From: Vitellaria paradoxa
Lineage: Eukaryota; Streptophyta; Magnoliopsida; Ericales; Sapotaceae
Reading direction: 5' to 3'
DNA: 64,000 bases
NCBI GenBank assembly: GCA_019916065.1
Contig: CM034238.1
Span: 24,419,246 to 24,483,245 of the forward strand
A program made the position numbers and the translations under genes. Below are positions 12,128 through 23,100 of this stretch, piece by piece. Under the pieces are notes generated by a model that made no database searches, was not told the origin of the DNA, and worked only from the letters and a program-made list of their open reading frames with translations. How positions within the stretch are numbered: the stretch's first letter is position 1; every line of letters starts with the position of its first letter.

Positions 12128-12177
12128 AGTTGAAATATGTATGTTTTTTTTTTTTTTGGTAAGTTGAAATATGTATG
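12128..12177 (-). mobile_element. 18-nt retroposed tail flanked by 16-bp target duplication
   Basis: AGTTGAAATATGTATG occurs at 12128-12143 and again at 12162-12177. Between them is T14 followed by GGTA, i.e. TACC plus an A tail on the minus strand. Direct repeats flanking a bare A-tail are the mark of target-primed reverse transcription, here with virtually no body. Confidence 0.7.
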
Positions 12178-12214
12178 TTGAATCTGTATTGTGGTTTAAA
12201 AAAAAAAAAAACAG

Positions 12215-12263
12215 ATTAGCACTTGAAGGACAAAAGGCACATTAACACTTGAAGGACAAAAGG
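12215..12263. repeat. 26-bp-period tandem duplication
   Basis: The segment ATTA(G/A)CACTTGAAGGAC is present at 12215 and 12241, each followed by AAAAGG. An A run lies just upstream. Confidence 0.8.
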
Positions 12264-13230
12264 ACGGTTTTTGAAAATATTTGTTCCACAAATTAAGATC
12301 CAACAATAAGAATTATTTTTTTTTTCATTTAATGATTGAAATTATTTTTATATTTTTTACTTTCAGTTTAATTCTTATTTTAGTGGATCCTACTACTATT
12401 TATCTTACAAAACATGGGCGTTCTAAATTTCATCATATTTCAAATGTGGAAATCATATGTAAATCAAAATTATCAATTTAAATTCTGTCCAATTATGATT
12501 TCTAGGAAGTTGATCATTCCAAATTAAAGTACCATAATTTATGTTCTCTCTTATGGTGCTTATCAAAAATTAATTCGAGAAAGATATTAAAACACATGCA
12601 GTATATGTTAGAATTTAAAGTTTTAGAAAAAATTAAAACTCATAAATTATCATAATTTTTTTATTTGAATTATTTGTCCAAAATTTCAGTTATATAAGAA
12701 ATTTAATACTAATTTTATTCAGAGTGCAGTAAGTACGGTTTATCGCTAGTATAAAACAAAGACAAAAATGAAAAAAAGGTAAAATATGTATATTGAAAAG
12801 ACATACAAAAAAAGTAAAATGATAATAAATCTTAAATAGAAAGAAGGTCAAAATAAAAAAAATAAAAAAATGGTGCCAAAAGGCCTTTATTGTTGCTCTT
12901 AAAAAAATAAACAAACAAAAAATACAAAATGGCAAAATGATAATAAATAAAAACAGTATGAGCATAATTGGGAAAAAAAAATGCCAAATCGAGAGCCACA
13001 TCTCCATTTATTGTTTATTCTTTACTCTTACTATATTAAAAATAAAGGGAGAAAATGGTAATAAGTAAAAAACAAGAGGCATAACCAAAAATAATTTAGG
13101 ACGTTGAAAGCAAAAGCAATATTCCCACTCATTATATAGAAATAGACGCACAAAATTTTCGCCGCACTAAATTTTTGCCAAAAAATTACCAAAAATTTGG
13201 CTTCCAAACGGGCCTTAATAGTAGTGCCAA

Positions 13231-13552
13231 TTGGGCAGTTGACACCTCTACCTAAGAATCACAATCCATCCCAGTTTCCTGCCATAAGATTCTGGACTAA
13301 ACCAACTTTTATTGTAGCAAACAGATCAATTCAGAGCAGAGCTACATTTAATGAGATGCTCTTGGTAAAATAACACCATCTACGTTGTTCACGATTTGAA
13401 TCCATGAAAATTGTACATATATCAATCGAACTATTTTTGGCAACAATATTCTGAAAAACCCACTAGGTAATGGATTATCACTGAAGGGTGGACGAACACC
13501 ATGGATGAGTTAGTGCTGCTACTATTTACAAATAGCGAGATTGCCAGAGTTG
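13231..13552 (-). other. Probable 3' flank / 3' UTR of the SEC20-like gene
   Basis: Balanced composition, no coding frame, directly downstream of the SEC20 stop codon. It is called a 3' UTR only by position. Confidence 0.35.
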
Positions 13553-14042
13553 TTAAAGCTTATTATGCATGAGCTGCTCTAAGGGCACATCGACCTCAGG
13601 AACTGCTTTGTCAAGACCCCGAGCAAGGTTTATGCCATCTCCAACAGGTCCAACTGCAATTTCTGCTCGTCCAGCCATACCGGCCTTTATGGCAGCTGTA
13701 ACTACTTTTTGCAACTTGAGTATACCTACACGCCTTGAAACAACATAAAGAACAGCACAGGAGAACAACAGAAATCCAACAAGAAGTATCAACCTGCCCA
13801 GATAAAACTCGGATTGAAGGTTGCTTGCAGAGGTTATTCGTCACTAAAGAAAATAACACAAAAAAGAAGAATGCTTCCAATCTATGCCTGTCAAGGACAT
13901 CTTGATGTTGGATGGTCGAGAGAAGGTTCCGGGTTCGCATCAGCAACAAGCGGTGTTCCTTGCATTCACTCTTAGCCTTCCTCAATACTCCTGTGGATTT
14001 CTCCGTGGTTTTTAAAGAATTTATTGTTACATTAGCATAGCG
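13553..14042 (-). CDS. SEC20: SEC20-like SNARE, C-terminal two exons only
   Basis: SEC20 is a SNARE of Golgi-to-ER retrograde transport, anchored in the ER membrane by a C-terminal helix. Exon 13888-14042 encodes the conserved run HRLLLMRTRNLLSTIQ then QDVLDR; exon 13553-13793 supplies the membrane segment (ILLVGFLLFSCAVLYVV) and a tail ending HNKL. The 94-nt intron (13794-13887) starts with GC rather than GT and ends in CAG, either a natural GC-AG intron or a damaged donor. The upper exon limit uses an AG just above 14042. All upstream exons are missing: 39 bp further up a 9-kb transposon nest begins, and I found no SEC20 exon beyond it. So this is either a gene split by insertion in an intron or an old fragment. 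The two exons themselves have no stops. Confidence 0.75.
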
Positions 14043-14331
14043 CTACAAAAACTACACCGTGATCTAATAAGGCTTCTATACTGTTAGAATATTTTATATT
14101 AGATATGAAATATTTTTTATATATATTACCTATACTAGAATATTTTTTATCTTAATTTTTAATAAGTAGTTAATTTTATTTTGATATGTAGATCATTACT
14201 ATAAATACTTTTCATTGAAAGTATATATAAAGGCATCTTCTTTATCTTTATGATATATACAACAAGATGTAATATTATATTATCTTTCTCTCTAATTTAT
14301 TATTTCTTGTCTTTTATTTTTTATTTCAATA

Positions 14332-14344
14332 TGATATCAGAGCA
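14332..14344 (+). other. Primer-binding site of the short copia-type element
   Basis: TGATATCAGAGCA, one mismatch from the initiator tRNA-Met site TGGTATCAGAGC, immediately after the left LTR. Confidence 0.8.
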
Positions 14345-15191
14345 CATGATTTTCGATCCTAAATAATCTACATTTGAATCACAGTAAATTATTTTTTGCG
14401 TTATAATACTTCTCTAGTATTTTTTTTCTTTTTAGAATCTTGCTCTGCCCTAACACTACCACAACCACCACAGGATTCTTTTATCTTTTTTGTTTTTTTG
14501 TTTTCATAGTCTGAATTGATCCTTAGGTTTTTTAACACTTCTTATTTTGATTCAGACCTCTATTTCTTCGTATTTCACCGTCTCGGTATATATTTTTATT
14601 TAAGATGATCTCTCAACATTAAATTGTTTATCTTATTCACAGTATTATATTATTTATCCTATTCACAGTACTGTTTCTTGAGGGAATTAACTATAATATG
14701 CTAACAGATATCAGTCATTTTATTGGTCATAAACTCTGAAGAGTAAGATGCTGCTATTTTCTTTTGACGTTTTTTAGTTTTATCTTTCTTGTTCTATCTT
14801 TGCACACTGTATATTTTATTTGGTTATTTTTCAATCACCAATCCGAAAAATAATCATATTAGTGGCAGTACTCACTGTCAAAACTTTGTCACCGTCAGTA
14901 ATTACATAACTCCAGATTCTACATTCACGACTTTTTTTACTATTCGGTTTAGCTATTTTTGGAATTCTCTTATTTCCAAACTCAAGATAGTAAACTCAAG
15001 TTGGTTTATTATCTTGAGTTTTAGGGAGAGTGTTAGACTATTATACATTAGATGTGAGATATTCCTATATATATTGCCTATATTATAATATTCTATATTT
15101 TAATTTTTAGTAAGTAGTTAGGTTTATTTTGGTACGTAAATCATTACCAGACATAACTCTCATTGTAAGTCTATATAAAGGCATCATCTTT

Positions 15192-15501
15192 TGACGTACC
15201 TCGGCTATGACGAACATGAAAAATAAAGAAAACAAACAAGAGAAAGCTGAAAAAAATATTAGGGTTTCAATATAATCAAGTCTGTCTTAAAACAATAACA
15301 TAATGTGCTATTTATAGGCACCAACAGAAACCCTAACCCTAATAGATAAATCCAAAATAAATACAATTAAAATAAATAAATTAATAATAATCCAGAAAAA
15401 TATTAATTTAATAAATAAACTAATAATAATAAAAATCATCATTGGACTTGGGCTTCCTATCTCGTCTAGGCCTAGATATGGGACTACTCCATGCTCCATC
15501 A
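15192..15501 (-). repeat. 3' LTR of the chromovirus
   Basis: Plus-strand ends TGACGTACC and CTCCATCA. It pairs with 22691-23000. Confidence 0.95.
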
Positions 15502-15518
15502 GTCTCCCTGGGTTGAAA

Positions 15519-18500
15519 AGAACTCTGCTTCGAAGAGTGGGAGGAAAGGTAACAATCCAACAATGAATGATCCAAATGACGAAGTTCATCCTTTAGTATC
15601 CAAGTAACATCAGAATCAAGACGACCATGCCATTTGACAAAGAAGCGACGAAAACCACCATCTCAAGAAGTTACGAACTCATCATCAAGGATAGTATCCA
15701 CAATTTCCTTAGAATACTGCAATGAAGGCATAGAAGGTGCACCTTTGCTAGCTCCATCTGCAGACACACTAGAAGGCAAAGAAGGAGGCTCAAAAGTGCC
15801 TCGGTAAGGTAGCAGATCTTCTACATTGAAAATAGGACTAATATCTATGTCATTAGGCAAATCAAGAAGATATGTATTAGATCCTAGTTTACAAATGATA
15901 GAATAAGGGCCCATGGCTCTTGCATAAAGTTTTTTTGAAAATGTTTTTGGAATTCTTTCAGGACGAATGCGAATCATGACATATTCACCAACATTAAATT
16001 CCCTAGATCTACGATGCACATCAACAGCTAGTTTATATTCTTCATTACTTAGAGAAATCTTCTACCTAATCTCAGCATGCAAGTCATGGATGTATTTTGC
16101 AAAGTTTTCTGCAGGTTCAGACACACGCATATGAGGTGGCAAATGAACAAGATCAATAGGTGTGCGGGGTGAGTAGCCATTAACAATTTGAAAAAGGACT
16201 TTTACCAGTTGAATGGTTAACAGAATTGTTATAAGCAAACTCAGCTGTTAGCAAAATTAAAACCCAAACTCCTTGTTTTACCCCAACCAAACATCTAAGC
16301 ATATCACCCAAACTATGATTAACAACTTTAATTTGACCATCAGTTTGAGAATGAAAAGCAGATGAAAATTTTAAAATAGTTCCAAACGATTTCTAAAGAG
16401 TTTTCCAAAAATAGCTGACAAATTTCATATCTCGATTAGATACAATGGTGGAAGGCAAACCATGCAATTTAACAATTTCTCTGAAAAATAATTTAGCAAC
16501 ATATGAAGCATCATTGGTTTTGTTACACGAAATAAAATGTGCCATCTTAGAAAACCTATCAACAATAACCAAAATAGAATCATGCCTTCTAGCAGTCCTA
16601 GGCAATCCAAGAACAAAGTCCATGCTAACATCATTCCAAGGTTCGTGAGAGACCGGTAAAGGAGTATATAAACTGGTGTTTTGTTTCTTAGCCTTAGCTA
16701 ACTGACATGTTATACATTGTGTAACTATTCTAGCAACATCATTTTTCAGAGAAGGCCAAATAAAATCTATCTTCAACCAATGCAATAGTTTTATCCCTCC
16801 CAAAATGTCCAGCTAAACCACCTACATACATCTCCCAAATTAACAAATCCCTAAGTGATGTTCGAGGTATGCACAATTTAGTCACTTTAAATAAATAACC
16901 ATTTTCAACAAGAAAGTGAACATACTCATGACGGTTACCCTTACTAACCTCATCATAAATAATACCAAAGTTAGGACGTGTAGAATACTCATCTTTCAAT
17001 CTATCAAACCCAATGACATAAGCACTCATACGATGAAGTGTAACAGTTACGATTAAGTGCATCGGTAGCTTTGTTTTCAATACCAGCACGATGGTTAATC
17101 ACAAAAGAATATTCATTCAAAAATTCAACCCACTTAGCATGTCGAGCATTTAATTTCTTTTGTGAGTTTAAATATCTTAAAACTTGGTGGTCAGAAAACA
17201 ACACAAATTCAGTAGGCAACAAATAAAACCTCCAAAAGCAAAGACTCTGCACTATAGCATAAAATTCCTTATCATATGTAGAATATCATCTTTTAGCATC
17301 ATTGAGTTTTTCACTAAAGAAAGCTATAGGGTGACCTTATTGACTTAAGACACCACCAATACCTACAACTGATGCATCACAAGAAACCTCAAAAACTTTG
17401 GTAAAATCAGGATATCTCAAAATAGGTACCTCAGTCATTTTGACCTTAATTTCTTTGAATGCTTGGCTAGCAGCATTAGACTATTGAAACTCCTTATTTT
17501 TTAAACATTCTGTGATTGGAGCCATAATGGTGCTAAATCCCCTTATCACTACAACAATAAACACTTTTAGCGACCAAAAATTTGGTCTCGAAAAGTTATT
17601 TTTTGGTCGCTAAAACTTTTGCCAACCAAATATAATTTGGTCGCCTGTTAGTCGACAATTGCTAGTGGCAGAAGGTATTGACGACCAAAAATATATTTGG
17701 TCGATAAAAGTATAAATTTTGCCGACCAAACTATGGTTGGTAAAAGGTACGCCTTTGGCGACCAATATATATTTGGTCGGCAAAGGTTTACCCTTTAGCG
17801 ACCAAAATTTTAGTCGTCAAAGATTAGTTTTTGGCGACCAATTGGTCACTAAAAAGGTCTTTAATTGGAAATTTGAATTAATTTAAAAAAATAAAAATTC
17901 AAATGTGGCACCACGTGGCATCATTTGTTGACCCGGCACCATGCCACATGGCAACTTGTGTTATGCCATGTGTCAACCTATGATTCCGCCACGTGTTGAC
18001 CTATGATTCCGTCACGTGTCAACCTACTATTGCACCACGTGTTGAATCTATATTTTTGAGATTTTTCTTGTTGTTGCTGTGATTTGAACTCATGCCATTT
18101 TCTTTGGAAGTTCATGTGGTTGGCCACTAGGCCAACCTATTATCTGTATATATATTTTACACTTTTTTGTATATATAAATAAACCTTTATCACTTTTGGC
18201 GACCAATTAGTCGGCAAAGGTACCTCTTTAGCGACCATTGGTCGCCAAAAATGATAAAAAAATTTATGATTTTTATTTTATTACTTTAACTTTTTTGTAA
18301 TAATTTTTTAACACTTTTGTCAACCAATTGTTTGCAAGAAGTGCCCCTTTATAAACTAATTAGTTAGCAAAATGATTAAAAAAATTTATTATTTTTATTT
18401 AATTATTTTAACTTTTGTTTCAATAATTTGAAATCATAAACAATATATGAAACTATATAGATATTTAGTAAATAATTTATGAATAACTATTATATTTAAC

Positions 18501-20853
18501 TAAAAATAATTTTAAATATTTTTTTATTTTCCTCTAATTCGTATGCGTAGCACATATTTGATACATATCTTTAATTTAGTTATATCATGGCTCACTATAT
18601 ATATTTTTTTCTTCATTTTGTATTTATATTTTTAAAAATAATTTGGTCACATTTAGTTTTAGTTTTAGAAAATTATTTTTAAAAAGAAAAATTTTTGAAA
18701 ACCATTTTAAGAATTTATTTCTAATAAAAAAAATATTTTAAGTGATTATATTTGGAAATAAGTTCTAAAAAGATAAAGAAATGAAATTACTTAAAATTAA
18801 TAAATAATATTTGTTATTTTATTTTTAAATTTAAAATAATGTCACTTTAATATAATTAATATTAAATTACACTAAACAATTATTAGATATTAAAACGTTT
18901 AATATTCACTTGATTATAAGTCATACAAACTATAAAGGTTACTCCAACATATTTACTTTGAAAATAAAATGATTATATATTCAAATTATCTAAATTTGAT
19001 TTGGTGAATTTAGTTTTAGCATTAATCTAGTAACATTCTTTTATTGATCTATGATTATAAATTTTGATAATTTTTATAAATTAATTAAAATTAATAAATA
19101 AACGTTAAAATAAAATTTATGAAATCTAATTTAAATAATACAAAGGGATAAATAAATTTGTTTGAGAGAAAGATAGAGAAAGAAATAAAATTTACTTATT
19201 TTTATTTATCCATTTCATTTTTTTAGCGACTAAATTAATATTTGGTCGATGAAGAGATATTTTGCCAAGTGCTTGGAATTTAGCAATCAAACTTATTTGG
19301 TTGCTAAAAATGAATGTCAAAAATTATGAAAATATTCCGTGACCAAATGTTTTGGTACCCAAAAGCATTGTTGGCGCCAAAGGGTGGAGGGAAATATTTT
19401 TGAACTCTTTAGCGACTAAATTAATATTTGGTTGGTAAATATTAACTTTTAGGGACCAATTGGTTGCCGAATGCCTGGATTTAGTGACCAATTTATATTT
19501 GGTCGCTAAAAATAAATGTAAAAAATTATGAAAATATTCTGTGACCAAATGTTTTGGTAGCCAAAAGTCATTGTTGGCGACAAAGAGTGGAGGAAAATAT
19601 TTTAGAACTCTTTAGCGACTAAATTAATATTTGGTCGGTAAAGGTTAACTTTTAGTGACCAATTGGTCGCCAAATGCCTGGATTTAGTGGCCAATTTATA
19701 TTTGGTCGCTAAAAATAAATTATTAGCGACCAAATGATATTTAGTCAGTAAAAACTAATATTTAGGGACCAAATTTAGTTTTGGTTGTGAAAAATGGTCG
19801 CTAAAAATGCATTTTCTTGTAGTGTATGAATCTCCTATAGAAAGAAACTAAACCATGAAAACTACGAGCCTCAGTGATAGATTTTGGTTTAGGCCACTCC
19901 CTAATAACTTTAACCTTTTCGGGATCAATTGAAATGTCATGTTCAGACACAATAAAGCCTAAGAAAAGCACATGTGATTGCATGACAGAAGACTTCTTAA
20001 GGTTAACATAAAGTGTCGCCTCTCGAAGAGTGATAAAAACCTGTTGAAGGTGTTCTAAATGCTCTTCTTTGGATTTTCTATAGATTAATATGTCATCAAA
20101 GTAGACCACCAAAAATTTATCAATGAAAGGCTGTAGGACATGGGTCATAACTCTCATGAAAGTACTAGGAGTATTAGGCAAACCAAAAGGCATAATTAAC
20201 AACTCAAACAAACCATCTTATGTTTTAAATGTAGTTTTCCACTTATCTCCTGGCCTAACACGAATTTGATGATATCCATTACGTAAATCTATCTTAGAGA
20301 ACCAACTAGAACCAGCTAATAGATCCAACATATCCTTAACGTGAGGGATAGGAAATCTATATTTGATTGTGATCTTATTGATGGCTTTACTATCCACACA
20401 CATTCTCCAAGATCCATCTTTCTTTGGTGTCAACAAAGCTGGTACAGCACAAGGACTAAGGCTATGCCTAACAAATCCTCTCTCTAAAAATCCTTCTACT
20501 TGCTTATTCAACTCATCTCTCTTCTTAGGATTCATCCTATAATGCGGAAGGTTAGGCAGTTGAGAACCTGGAACTAAATCTATAGCATGTTGGATGTTTC
20601 TTAAAGGTGGTAGTTCACTAGGTAACTCATTGGGCACCACATCAATAAAATCATCGGATAATTTCATCACTTCCAAAGGAACATCAGCAATCGAAGAATC
20701 AGATGAAACTTCTTTTGCTACTAAAGCTAAGCACATACTAGGCTCAATTCTCTCTCTTTCAAACTTCTTACATTTTAAAATATGCAAATTCCATTTAGGA
20801 AGTTTAGAGATATCATGTTTAAATGATAATTTTGATTTACGACTACATTCCAT
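15519..20853 (-). pseudogene. Chromovirus pol: RT, RNase H, integrase, chromodomain (split)
   Basis: RT lies at 20600-19825, with DLVPGSQLPNLPHYRM, FSKIDLRNGYHQIRV and the catalytic YFDDIL. After the CACTA insertion, RNase H follows from 17546 (SCDASVVGIGGVLSQ, LFSDHQVLRYL). Then come an H2C2-type integrase zinc finger (16830-16680) and the integrase core ([18 protein letters not shown]). In the third catalytic block, QTDGQIKVVN, the expected glutamate is lysine. A C-terminal chromodomain (RRFFVKWHGR, DVTWI, 15660-15560) marks a chromovirus. In-frame stops occur at about 20218, 17485, 17340, 17285, 16395, 16062 and 15663, plus a frameshift near 16190. The protein cannot be made. Confidence 0.9.
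17547..19824. mobile_element. Non-autonomous CACTA (En/Spm) element
   Basis: Ends are CACTACAACA (17547) and TTCTTGTAGTG (19824), inverted and typical of CACTA transposons; the 3-bp duplication TAT flanks it (17544-17546, 19825-19827). Both end regions are packed with repeats of the type GCGACCAAA and TTTGGTCGCTAAA in both orientations, the usual binding sites for the element's accessory protein. The 2.3-kb element has no transposase. It interrupts the chromovirus pol between RT and RNase H. Confidence 0.95.
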
Positions 20854-20854
20854 T

Positions 20855-21330
20855 TTGATATGTTTCCTCTACAGTGTGGGGTGCATGTAATTTAACCATC
20901 ATTTGAATATGAAACCTAAGACCATTGACAAAACGGGTGCAAATAGCAAATTGATCCTCAGCATGGAACTCACTACACCTAAGCCTAGCTTCCTCAAATT
21001 TAGCAGAATATTCAGCTACACTAAGAGTCATTTGTTTTAGATTAATCATGTTGGAGAACAACTGACTCTTATATGATGGAAGAATGTAAACTTTGCTTTT
21101 ATAACAGCCCATTGGGTGATGGGTGGTTGACCCAAACGAATCATGTCTTGCAACACATTTTGCTAGTACATTTTAGCTGAATTGGTTAATTTCATTTTAG
21201 CAAACCTAATACGTTCACTATCTATCATTTCATACCAATCAAAATATTCTTCAATAGCAACTAACTAATCGGAGAAAGCATTAGGATCCATTCTACCATC
21301 AAATTTAGGAGCACTGACCTTGACTTTTTT
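20855..21330 (-). pseudogene. Chromovirus gag (capsid part)
   Basis: Minus-strand sequence carries the retrotransposon gag signature: FDGRMDPNAFSD, IEEYFDWYEM, then KAKFTF..., then AEYSAKFEEARLRCSE and FVNGLRFHIQ. Stops replace conserved tryptophans and a frameshift lies near 21100. The zinc-knuckle nucleocapsid part that should follow is absent; sequence passes almost directly into the region just before RT. Further gag leader sequence up to about 22010 is recognisable only as an open, low-similarity stretch. Confidence 0.8.
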
Positions 21331-22690
21331 GTGATATCTCTTGGAGATTGTCTAACCTGCCTATCTTGATCTCTATCCTAATTACCATTAACCCTATGCT
21401 GGTATCGCTAAGGAGCGCTATCCTCTCTCACCTGATCTGGTGGGTGATTTTGCCTTGGTGGTTGGTAATCTAGTGGAAAGTTAACATTGGCAGGTTGAAA
21501 CTGGTCACCAAGGTTGAACTGAGGCCTCCTATATCGGTTAAACTTGTATGAGGTTGAGCAATTGAAGTACTACCCAAGTTTATTCTACCCAAATTATCAT
21601 GCAAACCGTTTGTGAATTCATCAAATTGATGTGAACCCCCAAAATGACTTGAACCCTCGGTGTGTGCTGACACAAAGAGTTTTTCTAACAGTTTCATCAA
21701 CATATTTACCTATCTCATGTTTACCCAAATGTTTTAAAAGCAAATCTATTTTTTGATTCATTGCATGAGTTTGTTGTTCGAGGGCAGATTGACGTTGAGT
21801 CAATTGACCACATATTAAATTTAAATTACTCACCGATGCAATGACTAAATCAAATTATGCTTTATTTGCATCATGATGACGGGTAATACATGCTAGACTA
21901 TCATTTAAATCTTTAGATAAGGCTTGTAGTCGTAAATCAAAATTATTAAGTCTCTCGATTGGGTCTTTTGTGTTAGATGAGGAAGGTTCAATGGTGTCAC
22001 TTTTTGTGGCTGACATGTTAAGTTAAAATCTAAAATTTCACTAAGTAAAGAAATTTATAAACGATATGCTGATGTGACAAACACAAAGCTAAAAAAATTT
22101 TAATGCGATTATATGCCACAATTTGCACGAATCATGAAAGAATTAACTAAAAACAAAAGAAATTTTTTTAATACTCTTTATGCTCTATCAAATAAACTGG
22201 AATAAAAAACACTAAAACAAAATATACCTAAATATCACAAATATTAATTGAGTTTTCAAAATAAAAGAAAATTTACTTCGTTGAAAGAGCTTTGAGACGC
22301 CTACAATACCATAGTATTGTTGTAAGGGAACCAAACAAGGTGTGTGATTTTTTTTTTCGCGGTGGGTTGTTGTCAAATACCTAAATCCGTTTGTTACCAA
22401 TTGTTGTGTCTTGGCGTCAAATCAATGCATTGGAAAGGTGGGCTTGTTTCGTCGTGGCGTTCAGCAAGTCGGACCAGAGGTTGCCGGAGTCACCAACGAG
22501 TTCGTTAGAGGTGTGGTGCCAATGGTGGGGTTCGTCGGAATTGGGTATCGCTGGGAATAAACAAAAGTGTACTCGAAGAGGTTGAGAGCGTGTAGGGCAC
22601 GTGTGGCGGCTATGACTGCAGTTGCGGCCAGGGTTTGAGATGAACAATAAGTTTTCGTTGATTATAGATTGATTTGCTCTGATACCAAAT

Positions 22691-23000
22691 TGATGTGGTT
22701 CGGCTATAACGAACAAGAAAAACAAAGAAAACAAACAAGAGAAAGCTGAAAAAAATATTAGGGTTTCAATATCATCAAGTCTGTCTTAAAACAATAACGT
22801 AAGATACTATTTATAGGCACCAATAGAAACTCTAACCCTAATAGATAAATCTAAAATAAATACGATTAAAATAAATAAATTAATAATAATCTAGAAAAAT
22901 ATTAATTAAATAAATAAACTAATAATAATAAAAATCATTATTTGACTTGGGCTTCCTATCTCGTCTAGGCCTAGATATGGGACTACTCCATGCTCCATCA
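22691..23000 (-). repeat. 5' LTR of the chromovirus
   Basis: Plus-strand ends TGATGTGG and CTCCATCA. A minus-strand primer site TGGTATCAGAGC follows three bases inside it (22676-22687). Confidence 0.95.
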
Positions 23001-23100
23001 TCTTTACCTTTATGATATATACAACAAGATGTAAACATTATATCATCTCTCTCTCTAATTCTATTATTTCTTATCTTTTATTTTTTATTTCAACACATAC

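Larger units (their letters stand above)
10751..13230. other. AT-rich intergenic stretch
   Basis: Long A and T runs, no credible gene. Short reading frames here are runs of F, L, I and K produced by base composition. It contains one micro-insertion (12128-12177) and one short tandem duplication (12215-12263). Confidence 0.5.
15192..23000 (-). mobile_element. Chromovirus-type Ty3/gypsy retrotransposon
   Basis: LTRs of equal length (310 bp) at 15192-15501 and 22691-23000 are flanked by the exact 5-bp duplication TCTTT (15187-15191 and 23001-23005). The primer site is on the minus strand at 22676-22687 and the polypurine tract at about 15502-15512. Order on the minus strand: gag, RT, RNase H, integrase, chromodomain, which is Ty3/gypsy order. 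Protease and the gag zinc knuckle are missing. A CACTA element sits inside pol. The LTRs differ at a scattering of positions, so the insertion is not very recent. Confidence 0.95.
14082..23095 (+). mobile_element. Short non-autonomous copia-type LTR element, split by later insertions
   Basis: The left LTR 14082-14331 (250 bp) begins TGTTAGAATATT. A primer site TGATATCAGAGCAC follows at 14332. About 700 bp of non-coding interior leads to a purine-rich TTTAGGGAGAG tract at 15020-15030 and the right LTR starting TGTTAGACTATT at 15031. The right LTR is interrupted at 15191 and resumes at 23006, ending at 23095; the two parts add to 251 bp, matching the left LTR. Flanks TATAC (14077-14081) and CATAC (23096-23100) form an imperfect 5-bp target duplication. 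The pre-nesting element would be about 1.2 kb, without polyprotein genes, i.e. TRIM/SMART-like in size. Confidence 0.88.

Noticed and set aside
11905..13007. Several minus-strand frames rich in F, L, I and K
   Set aside because: They arise from A/T runs, have no domain or conserved pattern, and sit in AT-rich non-coding sequence.
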